NCBI GenBank assembly: GCA_019925795.1
Contig: CM034315.1
Location: forward strand, 11,954,200 to 12,018,199
Reading direction: 5' to 3'
DNA length: 64,000 nt
DNA from: Dendrobium chrysotoxum
Lineage: Eukaryota > Streptophyta > Magnoliopsida > Asparagales > Orchidaceae
The position numbers and the translations under genes were made by a program. Position 1 is the stretch's first letter, and the number at the start of each line of letters is the position of its first letter. The notes below the pieces were generated by a model. That model ran no database searches. It saw only the letters and a list, made by a program, of their open reading frames with translations, and had not been told where the DNA came from. Below, in pieces: positions 34,500 through 46,804 of the stretch.

Positions 34500-35800
34500 C
34501 CCTCGTGAGAGCACTTGGTACATGGACAGTGGATGTTCATAGCATATGACTGGAGTTGTAAATTAATTTATAACAATGGAAGCTATGAATGAAGGCAAAG
34601 TGACACTTCGAGATAATACCACTAAGAGAGTGATAAGTTCATGTATGAATGGTAAAATAAAGAATTTTTTGATTGAAAATGTTTTATTGGTTGAAGGCTT
34701 AAAACATAACTTGTTAAGTATTAGTCAGCTTTAGATACGGATTTTAACATAAAATTTTTGCCTACAAGCTACATTATAAGCCAAAATGGAGTTGATATAT
34801 TGCATGAAAATAGGATAAATAATGTATATATGCTTGATTTAAATTGTGTTTAATCTTCTAATGCTTCTTATCTAAAAAATGTTGTTGATAAATCTTGGTT
34901 ATGACATAGAAGAATTTGTAATGCAAGTATGAGAAATCTTAGGAAGATTACCTAAAAAGAATTAATTAGAGGCATACCCAAATTAGACTTCACTAAGGAT
35001 CATCTGTGTGATGCGTGTCAATTAGGAAAATAAGTCAAGTCCTCCTTTCATTCAATCAAAGATCTTAAAACTAGCAAACCCATAGAAATCCTTCACATGG
35101 ATCTTTTTGGATCCGTCAGCACTGTAAGTCTAGGAGGGAAAGTTTTTGGATATGTGATTGTTGATTATTATTCAAGATTCACCTAGATTAGGCTGTTATC
35201 ACATAAGAGTGAATCATTTGATGAGTTTAAAAATTTTTCTACTTGGATTCAGAGGAAGCTAGATTGTGAAATTCTTGCAATTCATAGTGACCATATGAGA
35301 GAATTTGAAAATGAAAATTTTGAAGTTTTCTATAAAAAATAAGGGATAGATCATAACTTTTCAGCTCCTAGGATCCCTCAACAGAATGGGATTGTTGAAA
35401 GAAAGAACATAACTTTGATAGAAGTCGCTAGAGCCATGTTGGCTGAATATTCACTTCCTAAATATTTTTGTGCTGAAGCGATTAATACAACTTATTATAT
35501 TCTGAATATGGTGAATATTAAATCTAAGTTGAACAAGACATCCTATGAACTCCTTAAGGGTAGAACACCCAACCTCTCACATTTACATATTTTTGAATGT
35601 AAAGTGTTTATTCATAATAATGACAAAACTCTTTTAGAAAAAATTGATCCTAAATCTGATGAGAAAAATTTCCTAGAATACTCAAGTATTGGAAAATTTT
35701 ATAGAGTTTTTAACAAAAGGATATTGGTAGTAGAGGAGACTACTCATATAATTTTTGATGAATTTGATATTTTTGGAGGATTTAAGTTTGAGGAATAAGA
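34500..35800 (+). pseudogene. Sirevirus protease and integrase (broken)
   Basis: YMDSGCS then HMTG marks the aspartic protease active site near 34505. LLVEGLKHNLLSISQL links to the HHCC zinc domain near 34890-35030. The catalytic integrase residues are visible as Asp in VDYYSRF, Asp in IHSDHMREFENENF and Glu in GIVERKN near 35397. The open block at 35415-35798 (ARAMLAEYSLPKYFCAEAIN to IIFDEFDIFGGFKFEE) is the integrase C-terminal part. Stops at 34902 and 35184 replace Trp, and one near 35030 replaces Gln. Confidence 0.88.
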
Positions 35801-36998
35801 TAATGAAGAAGTTACCCAAGGAATTGAAAATGCAAATCTTGAAGAAAGGGTTGGAACAGAAAAAGTATTGCTTAGAGAATGAAAATATTTTAAAAGTCAT
35901 CCTAAAGAACTGATTTTAGGAGACCCGAGTGAAGGTGTTAGAACTGGGCATGGACTAAGCAAAGAAGTGAACCACTACGCATTTATTTCAATGATTGAAC
36001 CCACTAATATAAATCAAGTACTTTTTGATAAATTTTAGATTCTAGCTATGCAAGAAGAGTTGAATTAATTTGTTAGAAATGATGTTTGGTTGTTGGTAGA
36101 AAGATCTAAAAATCAAAGTATTATTGGAACTAAGTGATTTCAAAAATAAAATGAATGACTTAAGTGTAGTGCTTAGAAATAAGACAATATTAGTGGCCAA
36201 GGGGTACAATCAAATAGAAAAAATTGATTTTGAGAAGACTTTTGCCCCTGTAGCCAGACTTGAAGCAATAAGGGTGCTACTAGCCTTTGCCTATTTTAAA
36301 TGTTTTAAATTATATCAAATAGATGTTAAAAGTGTCTTTCTAAATGGGATGATAAAAGAAGATGTTTATGTTGAGCAATCTCTAAGTTTTGAAAAATTCA
36401 CAATTCCCTAATCATGTATTTAAATTAAAGAAGGCCTTGTACTGACTAAAACAGGCACCTAGGGTATGGTATAAAAGGCTAATCATTTTCCTACTAGAAA
36501 AATCTTTTATTAAAGGGAGTGTGGACACCACTCTCTTCATAAAAAGAGTGGGAGATATCTTATTTTGATAATCTAATAAAAATCTTTGTGATGATTTTTT
36601 AGAAATAATGAGTAACGAATTTGAAATGAGTTTGAAGGGAGAATTGAGTTACTTTCTTAGTTTTAGCATAAAGCAAAAAGAGAATGATATTTTTCTTAGT
36701 CAGTCAAAATATATTAAGGACATTCTTAAGAAGTATGAAATGGATAAAGCTAAACCAATAAGTACTCCATGAGTTCCAGAGTTCAGTTGGATAAGGACTC
36801 TAAAGGCAAATCTGTTGATTAAAAGAAATTTAGAGGGATAATTGGATCATTACTTTATTTAACTGCTAGCAGACCTGATCACATTTAGTGTTTGTCTTTG
36901 TGCTAGATTTCAAGCTGATCCAAAAGAATCCAATTTGGCTACTGTTAAAAGAATTTTGAGATGTCTGTTAGGAACTTAAAACCTAGGGATTTGGTATC
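35801..36998 (+). pseudogene. Sirevirus reverse transcriptase (broken, YVDD missing)
   Basis: LVAKGYNQIEKIDFEKTFAP, VARLEAIRVLLAFAYFKCFK and YQIDVKSVFLNGMIKEDVYV are canonical reverse-transcriptase blocks. LKQAPRVWYKRL then follows, and FEMSLKGELSYFLSFSIKQK marks the end. Between them the YVDDIIFG segment is absent near 36550-36590 and replaced by stops, so the catalytic centre is destroyed. Trp-to-stop changes lie at 35880, 36036 and 36135, and Gln-to-stop at 36066. The frame ends in NLGIWYP and runs straight into LTR sequence, so RNase H is missing. Confidence 0.88.
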
Positions 36999-37007
36999 CT
37001 AGACATA

Positions 37008-38292
37008 ACTCATACAGTATGATGTACGTTTGTACAGACAACTAACAGTATATAAAAGAGGGGTCATACTGGATCATACCAGATGAATAGGTTTAATTTT
37101 TGAACTGTTCGTACCGTATGATGTATGTTCGTATAAATGACTAACAGTATATGAAATTATGTTCATCCCAGTTCATACCAAACGAAGCCCTATTTTGATG
37201 AACTATTTGTATTGTACGATCTATGATCGTATCATACGATTGTAGGACAGATCTCTTATAAATTTCAATTTTTAGATGGTTTTTCTTAGATTTTCTATAA
37301 ATTAAGTCCTAAAAATTGACTGAAAAAGAGACCTTTACTATGAATTTCTCTTGAGAGTGGCCATTGAGTGTGAGTGTTTGGGAGAGATTATGAGAGTGAA
37401 GTGTGAGAGATCAAGTGAGAGAGAGTTATGAGGGATTCACAAGGTTTCCCAAAGCTAGGATCTCTTTGTTTTCTTCAAGTTTCTGCCTATCTCCTCTGGA
37501 GGCTCTTAAGAGAAGATCTTCAACATTGTGTCTAGGTTCTATGTCTTCATCAGGAGGGTGAAAAAGGATGACAGTTCTCTGCCTTCACCAGGAGGGTGAA
37601 AAAGGAGGACGGTTCTCTACCTTCACTAGGAGGATAGAAAAGAAAGACAGTTCTCTACCTTCACGAGGAGGGTAAAAAAGGATGGCGGTTATCTGCCTTC
37701 ATCAAGAGGGTATAAAAGGACGTGGCGATACTCTGCCTTCATAAAGAGAGTGTAAAAGGATGTGACGGTACTCTACCTTCACCAGGAGGGTGTAAAAGAA
37801 CGTGACGGTACTCTGCCTTCACTAGGAGGGTGAAAAAAGACATGACAGTACGCTGCCATTACTTGAAGAGTGTAAAAGGCGTTGGTTCTCTATCACAACG
37901 GGTTGGTGGAAGAGATTTTGTAAGGGCTTCTCCGTCGTGCTGTGGGGGCAAAAGGTGAGTCACTTTTTTTTAGTGCAACACCTAGAGAAGAAGTCTCCAG
38001 GGAGTAGACGTAAGTTAAGTTTGGACTAGATCACTATAAAATTTGGTGTTCTTCTGTTCTCATTAATTTTTTTACACTTTTTATTTTCTGCAATTTAAAG
38101 TTGTGTGGTTGAAAAATCTTTTGTTTTAATTATATCTAAACAACTGCATATTTTAAGATCAATGATTTAATTATCTAAAAGATTCAAAATGGTTTTCAAA
38201 ATCTAAGATATTTTTAAAAATAGTCAATTCACCCCCCTCTTTGTTAGCCTTGGGATAGTTTTATAAGGTCTAATAACTTACATGAACTTTCA
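37008..38292 (+). repeat. Sirevirus 3' LTR, 5'-truncated
   Basis: Aligns with 31567-32718 and ends with the same GAACTTTCA. The first roughly 265 bp of the 5' LTR are missing here. It has about two of the roughly 95-bp units and about nine of the 38-40-bp units. Confidence 0.85.
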
Positions 38293-40027
38293 AAATTAAG
38301 AGAGAAAGAAAGGCGATATAGAGAAAAGTTTGGGTTTTGGAGGTCATGGTGCGATTTTCATCCATCGGGCCAGTTAAAAAATGTACTCATCTTACTGTAA
38401 GGAACCTTTACCCTATTTCTGTTTTAAAAAAATTTGTGTTTTTGATATTTTTCTGATCAAATTTATGTTTTCGTTAACCAAAAATATAGATAATTTTGTA
38501 TTGGCAAAACTTTCACCGCGTAACTTTTGCATGTTATAGAGATCGAGATTATGAATATTTTGAGTATTTATTTGATATTTTTTACTGGGTGATTTTGAAA
38601 ATACAGTAATTTTTGCCTACTTAAAAATTTATTTTAATGTCTAAAAATAGTGATTTAGTTCATCTAAAGCGTTAGAATATTATTTTATGCAATATTTGGT
38701 AATTTTGTCAAATTCTGAAAATGTGTTTTTGCTCAATATAATTTTTGTTATCTACCATTAGTACATTTTGGCATTTTTTGAATTATGCTCAATTATATTT
38801 TATTTGCTGCAATATATTATAAATGAATGTGGATATGTGCTAGAGTAATAGCTGGTCATAGTTACTATTATAATATTATGATAATAATGCGCATGCTTGT
38901 AAAAGAAAAGTAAAAATTAGTTAACATATTGGTTGGAGACTGATTGACCTGTACAGGATGGTGGGCCGATGGGTTTTCCTTTAAATAAAGTGGTTTGATG
39001 TTATCCTCTACTAATTCATGTGATATACTAGTTGGGAGTTATAAGGAGATTATTACTGTACCAATGGACAAAGAGTAACGAATCTATTTACTAAGCCAAC
39101 GTTTTACTAATACTGATACTGCCATACTGAAAAATACTATAATAGCCAGGACTTCTTACTTGTTTAGTGTGACTACTCAAATGCATATTTTGAGGCATTA
39201 TTCTTATTATTATACAAATTTATGAGAATTGCACGGATTTACTATCATTACATTATTCTATTACTTCTGCCACTAGATTGCTATTATTACCGATCTGGAT
39301 ATCGATACTATTTGATAATATTGATTCAATGTACTCATACTAAGCATGTGATATACTGAGCACGTGATATAGGAGGCCTAGATAGGATGTGTACATCCTT
39401 ATATGATTTTATTGCATTGATTTGATTTTGATAGTCTTTACCAATATTTTGATTTAATATTTTATCTAATTACTGAGACATGATTGATTAATAGATTTGA
39501 CACTCGTATTGGATTACTACTTTACTAGCTGATGTACCATATTATTTTACTGTTTACAGATTCTACTGCTACTATATTTGAGTTTTACTATTCTTGCACT
39601 TATTCGATAATCATATTACTGCTACTACTATGATTTAATCTTTAACATATATATTACTTTTTTATTGTGCTTTGAATTTAGTTATAAGTTTTGGTGACCT
39701 GCTGGACTTTTAGCTCATTATATGTGGTTAAATGATTTTAGGATAGGGTAGGGGAGCATGCGTGTGAGGTTGGTCAGGATTCTTCATGTTTTATTTCTTT
39801 TGATTTCTCTTTTGTACTCAGGACATAATAGTTATGTAATGATTGTATAGATCTTGAGTATTATATATAATTTTTAGAAATGAATATAGATGTGTACATT
39901 GATATTTTAACTTATAGAATATATTTTGTTATTTATTACTGATAGATGATATTAGATAGCTCTGGTTGATATTTATTAAAAAAATAAAAGAATAATTTTT
40001 CCAAAATAGATTCTGGGGCATCATAAT
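38293..40027 (+). repeat. Possible gypsy LTR remnant downstream of the Sirevirus
   Basis: A purine-rich leader (AGAGAGAAAGAAAGGCG) and the TTTCACCGCGTAACTTTTGC segment near 38508 match the LTR-like segment at 24534-25191. The tail CTGGGGCATCATAA near 40010 resembles Tekay-type LTR ends. No coding region is seen. Ends are approximate. Confidence 0.35.
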
Positions 40028-40640
40028 TATCATGTATTGTATCCTGTTTAAATGCAAATGAACATGTGTCCTATGCATATCATGTATAAATTATGTGCCC
40101 TTTATCAGTCTGCTTCAATTATATGAGTTGGGTTCATTTTTACTCAGATTGAATAATTTTTAATGTCGTTAGGGTTGTCTCATCAAAATTTCATTTTGAC
40201 TATAAGTTTGCTAAAATCAGAGTATAGATGGTCATAAATTTAATTCCAAAAGTTTCAAAATTTTCAAAAAACATATATAATTCATACAACACTAATCTCA
40301 CTGTAATATTTGAATTAAAAAAATTTATAATAAATTCACTACCATTAAAATTGTGAATCTAGTCAACTTATCATTAAAATAAATATTTTGATGATATGAA
40401 TTCAATAATATCAAAACTGAATCAATCTAAGACCAAAAGAGCCCAAATCAAGCATTTGAAATGCGGTTAGAAAGTTCATGACATTAAATATAAGAATAAA
40501 TGATATCTGAATCTTGCATGCTTGCAATCAAAAAATGTGTCTTGATAAGAGGAATACAATAAGCTTAATACTACCCAATTATTTTGTCATTGAGGACTCA
40601 AATAATGAATAAATTGTCTATGATTAAGGGAACCAAAATG
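40028..40640. other. Intergenic DNA, nothing certain
   Basis: AT-rich. The last 200 bp share words with 22640-22700, so they may be U3 of the LTR-like family. Confidence 0.45.
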
Positions 40641-41500
40641 GTCCGCCCAATGGAGTATTTTGGTATTTTGGCCGAAATTACTAAAATGCTACTTAGGAAA
40701 ACTATAAATAGATTCCCATTTTTAACATGAGGTGATAACTTAGATGTTGACTTGAATTTGGAGTGAGCTTGGAGATTTAAAGAACTCTAAAGCTCCACAT
40801 GATGTTTGAAGCCAACAATCATCATCACTAATTGTCATTACCTATTTGCCGTCACCCAACCGCCATCACTCGATCGTTATCATTTGATTACTGTTGCCTA
40901 ACCACTATCACCCATCAACTTTACACCATTAACATCGGCTCATGCCATTGCCTATAAGGGTGAAGCACATTGTTGATATAAACGTCGATGTCCACTTACT
41001 TTTATTTATTGTTGTCACTAAAATTGTTAATGCACTCCATCATCTATAAGACCCTTATAAATTGTGTACAAATACTAATGTCCATCATCACCAATAACAT
41101 CAATACTCGTCATCACATATATGGCTGATGCACATAATCAACATAAACATCGACGCACGCCAACTTTATCACCAATCACCACAACAATATTGATGCAAGC
41201 CTGCCTATATGATGGATGCATGTCATCAACATAAACATATATGCTCACAATCACCATCAATGATAACACTCACCATTATCTATAAGGCCTTGCAAGCTAT
41301 CCACACAAATGTCGATGCCCATCAACTTTGTCACCTGTCATTGCCAACATTGTTATATACATCTTTGTCCAGAAGGTTGATGCATGTCATCGAAATCAAT
41401 GCTGACATCCACCAACTGCATCAAATACCATAGCTAATAACACCAATGTACGCCATCGCCAACAATGTCGATGCATGTCGTCAACATAAACTTCAACTCC
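40641..41500 (+). repeat. LTR-like repeat with TATA box and CATCACC array, copy 2
   Basis: TATTTTGGCCGAAATTACT and ACTATAAATAGATTCCC near 40700 are followed by CATCACTCGATCGTTATC-type degenerate repeats, changing to TCGATGC/ATCAACATAAAC repeats after 40970. Open frames here are simple-sequence translations. Confidence 0.45.
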
Positions 41501-43689
41501 AGACGTCAACAATAAGATTTATCTTAAACTTCTTGGTAATTGGTCTTCTCTCCCCAAATGAGAATGACTAAACAAATTACAAACAATCTTTTGAAGAAGA
41601 CTAATGCTTCAAGGCTCTTCCAACTTCTTTCGTGGAATCCATTATTAATATTTTATGTTTACTATATTGTATCATTGCATTTTTAATTACAGGGAAGAGC
41701 ATCATTAAAATTATACACACACACACACACATACACATAATTCATATAAACTTTTCATATAGGCTTTATGTTATGTTGAACACAAATGAAGAAATTTTGC
41801 TAGTTTGCTTATTAAGAAAAGCTGAGTAACACTTATGCTCACTCAAATTTAACTAATTTATACACCTAGCCCTACATCCATTGCAAAATTAAATCCTGGG
41901 CTCAACTTTGTTCTCATGATCTTGAAAAATTATGGGCACTTTGCAAAAAAATGAACAAGAAATTTTCACCTAAAGCATTATTAATCTTCAAGGAAACATC
42001 TTCAATTTCTTTCTTCTTAGAATCTCCAAATTAGATATTATTGATAAATCTTAAGTAGGCTTTGGGTAATTTAATCTGCTTTACAGAGAATTAGAATTTC
42101 CTTAGCTCATAGCATTACTAGAATTGGAATAGTATTAATGCATTATAATAAGAATATGCTTTTGAATAAAATGATCTATTTATCTAAACTTCATATTTTC
42201 TACTATTTTGTTGTGGATAATTCTACCAGCCCTATATTTATGAGCGCTGGACCTGGCTTGGATAGGTTGTTAATGGATTCAGCTCATTAATGATTAATAG
42301 GCCCATCACTCTAAATTTCAAACAAATGTTAAAACCATCATCTACTTGCCTATATATAAATATATAATTTTTTAAATGATAAAAATAAATTTAATTATGT
42401 GGAAATTTAAAAAATATTTTATTTCATCATTTATTCTTTTTATAACTAAAAATTAGCATTAATTTATAATTTCAATTTCATAAACTCCATATATATAAAT
42501 ATAAATATCTTTTTTTTACTTTAAAATTATCGGTGATGACCATAATAAAATTCAAAATTATGTAGACCATAATAGCATGTTATATGCCTATCCCTCTGGA
42601 TCATACAAACTCATTAGAAAAATGAAAGTGATCATATATTGAGTTTGTTCATGAACATAAGGTATTTGCTTATATTTGCTAAAATATTTGTTTTGAGTGT
42701 TAATTTAGAAGTTCATTCAAATAAAATATCATTTTTGGAGCTCAAAAACCTACTTATTTATAAGCTCAAAACTGCTTGATAGGTTTGCCTCCTTATGGGC
42801 TCAATAAGGCTCCATAGATTTGTTCGCTACTGAACTAGATAAGGCTCAATAAGTTTCTTCGTTAATAGGCTTGATAAGACTAATTTGACAAACTAACGAA
42901 CAACTTAATAGTAGAGCTTGTTAGTAGCTCGATAATGCTCGATTCCTATTTTTAAAGAGTTATTTGTTTAAAGCCTGATAAGCATAATATGAACCAAACA
43001 CAAGCCGAGCTCCAACATCTATAACTTTAAACGTATCAAACTTAAATATAAATAAAAAAAAGTTCATATCAAGTTTGAACCGAGCTCGAACAGGCTTATA
43101 ATAAACAAGCTCAAACATGAATATGTACATGCTCGACTCAATTCAATTCATTTACAGTCGTCCTATGAATAGTAAATGGAATTGATTTAACTTTATTAAA
43201 TAATTTAGAACTATTATTTTCTAATATTTAGGTTTTACCTTCAAAAGTTGAATTTGTACATATTGTAGATATAACTTGTTATATAAAATATTGTTTAAGA
43301 CAATAAAATTCCAACTCATGCATATAGTTTTGTGAAGGGTCAAAATTTCTTTTTTTCTTGACTTCGTATGTAGTCAGATGCATATAGTTTTGAAATTTAT
43401 AGTTATTTTAAACTCTATAATTACCTATGTTTGACACACACCCCCATACGTGTTCATCTGACCATCTACACTCCACCAAGGAAAAAAAATAAAAAAAAGG
43501 GTTGCGTTAAGAAATAAAACGTAGGATTCACTCATGCCTTTGACTTAGTTAAATTAGAAGAAAACTATTATATGAATATTAAATTAATTATCTTATGATT
43601 ATTACAATGTTAAACAACTCTATTTTGCATAATCATTGGTTTGATTTTTGTTAATGTTAATTTTTCATTATTTTGATATATAGTTTGAT
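41501..43689. other. AT-rich intergenic DNA, no gene seen
   Basis: Holds a (CA)n microsatellite at 41712-41737. Around 42770-43130, AAGCTCAATAAGG/GCTCGATAAGG words recur (GGCTTGATAAG, GGCTCAATAAG), an old degenerate repeat. Confidence 0.5.
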
Positions 43690-43960
43690 TAAGTTGCTCC
43701 TATTAAAAAAAATTATAAATAGGACTCTATTTTCTACAAGAGGAAGATTCGGGAGTTAAGAGATTTGAATGACTTTATTACCTAACTCGGCAATTATTGC
43801 TAGCGATTTCCTTCACCAGCATTTGACGTTTTTCTTTCGATTATTGATGCTTGACTACTTAACATCAAAATCCATTATTTGACTTACGCTATCCAACCGT
43901 GTACGTACTCCCCTCCTTTGTCATCGCTCGACCAACGTTATATAATTTGCTATACTTTCC
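43690..43960 (+). repeat. LTR-like repeat with TATA box, copy 3 (short)
   Basis: TATAAATAGGACTC near 43715, a leader, then CATTTGACG, TGACTTACGCTATCCAACCG and CATCGCTCGACC words as in copies 1 and 2. Confidence 0.4.
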
Positions 43961-44699
43961 ATCACTTCTTATGTAATCACTATAATGAGCATTAGATAAT
44001 TATTTTCAATTGTATAATTTAGCCTTCTTCAATTGTGGGAAGAATAGACTTTTATATCTTTAATTATATCATGGACTATTGCAACTGAGCATGGCATCAA
44101 AATTTTTTTCCGTTTTGGGTTTTCCATGTAAAAGATTTTGGTGTGCCTTACAACTTCTATCTATACATGTTGAATATTTATACATGACTAAGATATTAAG
44201 CACACTCTTTCTCTGTCACTATAAATTTTTTGCATATAACAATTTGATGCTATTTACAAAAATTACATGCTACAAATTTTTTTCAGTAGTTGACAGTCAA
44301 TCCCTCAATCAAGAATGACACAATCTATCTAGTGAAGGCCACTTATGCGTCACTTTGAATGATCACATATGTAGAATAGAAGAACTCTTAAAGGAGATTG
44401 GACAACTACAAGCAACATCAAAAAATGATTAAGTTCTCTCACCACAAAATCAACATGTTACAGCTCCCCCTTCATTATAGTCTTATCAAGCTCTCTCAAA
44501 TGGTGTTAGTTTAAACCATCCTTTTCATATGATTTCACAAACCCATAATCCTCCACCATCAAAGAAGGGCTTAAATTAGTACCACCTTATTGATGCCCCT
44601 CGTAATGTTATAAGAGATGAGCTATGATGCCCTATTTAGTAAGAATTTGCTTTGATGTAAGAAATTAACTTATCTCCTTCTAAAACTTTCAAGAGTCTT

Positions 44700-45070
44700 C
44701 ACCATTGACTGGTGTAATTCTTTAACATCCTATTCTAATGGGGATTAAGTTACCTAGAATTTATTCATATGATTAGGCTTCTAACCCCTACGAGAATATT
44801 GAACACAACGAGACCTTTATGCACATTAAACAGGCTTCTAATATAGTGATTTGTCTTATCTTGTTTTTTGTAACTCTTAGGGACAAGATCACTCTAGTTT
44901 TACTATATATTTGGTAGAATTATTCATACTTTTATGGATCTTGATGAGATTTTTGTCCAACAATTTATTGCCCATTAAAAGATCATTAAAGACTAGTCAT
45001 ATTTTTTTAGGCTTTGCTAAAATGAAGGAGTGACCCTTAAGAAATACTTTTAAAGATTATCTTTCAAAGC
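44700..45070 (+). pseudogene. Possible decayed gypsy gag
   Basis: A broken plus-strand reading gives YENIEHNETFMHIKQASN and FMDLDEIFVQQFIAH, resembling the YDG-DP-HL and WEDL...F..QF blocks of plant gypsy gag, with many stops. It follows an LTR-like segment by about 0.8 kb, the expected order. The evidence is weak and the match is short. Confidence 0.3.
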
Positions 45071-46099
45071 AAATCAAAATTTAGGAGTGGATTTAGAGTT
45101 ACTATGAGGTATTTTTCTTAGAGGTCTCCGTCTTGGACCTTTTCACTTATCATTAATGTGAGATATAATATACTCTTATACTAATCTTATTCAGTAAATT
45201 AAAGCACAAATAACTGTCGATGAGGCCATTAGTAACGACTGAAAATCATTTGAATGATCTTTAAGTAAACATAAGAGTTCATAACAAAAATTTGATCGAT
45301 CTCAAGAAAAAAAAGTGGGAGTAGATAAGATACTATCTTAGTAGGCTTTATGTCATATTGCATACATATAAGAAGATCTTAGATAGTTCCTATGAATCTT
45401 ATAAATCATCTCAACTTTACTAATAAAGCACCTCAACAACATATCCAAATGCTGATAAAGATATAAGACTCCTAGACAATACAACTTATCTTTCTATACA
45501 ATTAATGAGTTAAATATCTATTTCTTCTTGGACATCAGGATACATATTTTACATATACATAGATAACATAACAAATTTTATAAACCATAAAATTAAATAT
45601 AAACTATTTTTGGTTCAATCCTCTCCCAACAGGTATCCATGTAGCCATCATGATGCATATAGTTGTTCAACCCAAATGTCTCACAAGAGACCTCCACCTT
45701 CATTTAAACCACATGGCTATAATATAACTAGTTTTGCCATGACTCTAGTATTTATACTATTTTTAGTTTTTTTTTTCATTCCTTATGAACTATCGTATGA
45801 ATCAGGTCTCTAACACTCTCCTAATTAATACAAGGAACCAAAGATTTTGTGTTCATATTTATGCTATTGTATGTGGGAAAGTCTATCAGTTCTTTAGATG
45901 AAAAAATGGTTATAGTAATTCTATCCACATTTTCGCTAAAACTTTTTTTTTTCATCTGTATTCTATAATCTTTCTCTCTTTCTCATCATAGAGTGACCTT
46001 GATATGATTCTTTCCAAAGATAAGTGAAGTGAAAGGAAATCAAGCTTTGGTGGTTATGATATAAAAAAACGTTCATTGATTATAAATCACACTTAAGTA
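45071..46099. other. Intergenic DNA, nothing recognised
   Basis: AT-rich; the 45610-45813 open frame has no family features. Confidence 0.5.
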
Positions 46100-46104
46100 T
46101 ATTG

Positions 46105-46327
46105 TGTGAAACCCCTTAAGTAAAAAAAAGCTAAACCCTTAAGCATCAAGATAATTATTGGTGTAATGGTTGGAATTTCATTAAGAAACTCTATAATTAA
46201 GCATGCTCATCCCGGAGAAATCCTAGGATGGGTGACCCCTTGGAAAGTTACACCAACATGACAAAATCATGAGACCCTTAGGCCAAAATGAATAATATCT
46301 TGATAGTTAAGAGTTTGGGCTATTACA
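46105..46327 (+). repeat. Cassandra 5' LTR
   Basis: TGTGAAACCCC to TATTACA. The 5S-like core has AATTAAGCATGCTC (box A) and CCTAGGATGGGTGACCCC (intermediate element and box C). Confidence 0.93.
46160..46254 (+). promoter_or_regulatory. 5S rRNA-derived internal promoter in LTR 1
   Basis: Collinear with plant 5S rRNA (ATTAAGAAACTC, TTAAGC, GGATGGGTGACC). It would recruit RNA polymerase III. It is not a functional 5S gene: the stem-forming ends are replaced and several bases are changed. Confidence 0.85.
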
Positions 46328-46329
46328 AA

Positions 46330-46341
46330 TGGTATCAAAAT
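46330..46341 (+). promoter_or_regulatory. Cassandra primer-binding site
   Basis: TGGTATCAAAAT right after the LTR, versus the Met-tRNA site TGGTATCAGAGC. Confidence 0.85.
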
Positions 46342-46554
46342 AATACACCAACTGAAAGATAGGAACTAAGTGCCATAGAAGATAAAGTGCCATGCCATGT
46401 GAGCCACCTCTTGAACCCTATATGAGATAAAGTGCTACGTGGTGGGAGTCACCACTTGAACTTGTAGGGGCCACCTATAGAATCATGTCTATCTGGTGGA
46501 TGATTTTGGGATAAAGATATTGATGAGAACATCAATTACTTAAGTGGGGGAGAT

Positions 46555-46775
46555 TGTAAAACCCCTTAAGTAAAAGAAGCTAAACTCTTAAATATTGAGG
46601 TATCTTTTGGTATAATGGTTAAACTTTCATTAAGAAACTCCGCAGTTAAGCGTGATCATCCCAAAAATTCCTGGGATGGGTGACTTCCTCAGAAGTTACA
46701 CCAACAGAAAAAAATTGTGAAACCCTTAGGATAAAGCAGACGATATCTCGATAGTTAAGAGTTTGGTCTATTACA
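46555..46775 (+). repeat. Cassandra 3' LTR
   Basis: TGTAAAACCCC to TATTACA. The 5S-like core is better conserved than in LTR 1 (AACTCCGCAGTTAAGCGTG at about 46636). Confidence 0.93.
46609..46702 (+). promoter_or_regulatory. 5S rRNA-derived internal promoter in LTR 2
   Basis: GCAGTTAAGCGTG matches box A of plant 5S rRNA; GGGATGGGTGAC matches the intermediate element and box C. Confidence 0.87.
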
Positions 46776-46804
46776 TATTGAATGTTGAATGAATTCTTTT
46801 TTAA

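Larger units (their letters stand above)
31302..38292 (+). mobile_element. Sirevirus-type Ty1/copia retrotransposon, decayed, both LTRs
   Basis: A 1.4-kb 5' LTR, a mutated primer site, gag with zinc knuckle, protease, integrase, reverse transcriptase and a second LTR follow in order. The protein blocks match the Sirevirus (Maximus) lineage: MDSGCS-HMTG, ERKN..LIEVARAMLAEYSL and VVEETTHIIFDEF. The polyprotein is broken by many stops, most of them where Trp or Gln is expected. The RNase H domain and the start of the 3' LTR are missing. Flanking 5-mers (AAACA and AAATT) do not match, so no target duplication is visible. Confidence 0.9.
46105..46775 (+). mobile_element. Cassandra TRIM retrotransposon, structurally complete
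   Basis: Two LTRs (46105-46327, 223 bp; 46555-46775, 221 bp) each start TGTRAAACCCCTTAAGTAAA and end CTATTACA. Each contains a 5S rRNA-like domain, the diagnostic trait of Cassandra. A primer site follows the first LTR and a polypurine AAGTGGGGGAGA precedes the second. The 227-bp internal region has no coding frame, as is normal for TRIMs, which are moved by other elements' proteins. TATTG flanks both sides (46100-46104 and 46776-46780), a perfect 5-bp target duplication. Total 671 bp fits the family. Confidence 0.95.

Noticed and set aside
46160..46702. Two 5S rRNA genes
   Set aside because: The 5S-like stretches lie inside LTRs with retrotransposon ends, and their terminal stem sequences are changed, so they are Cassandra promoters.
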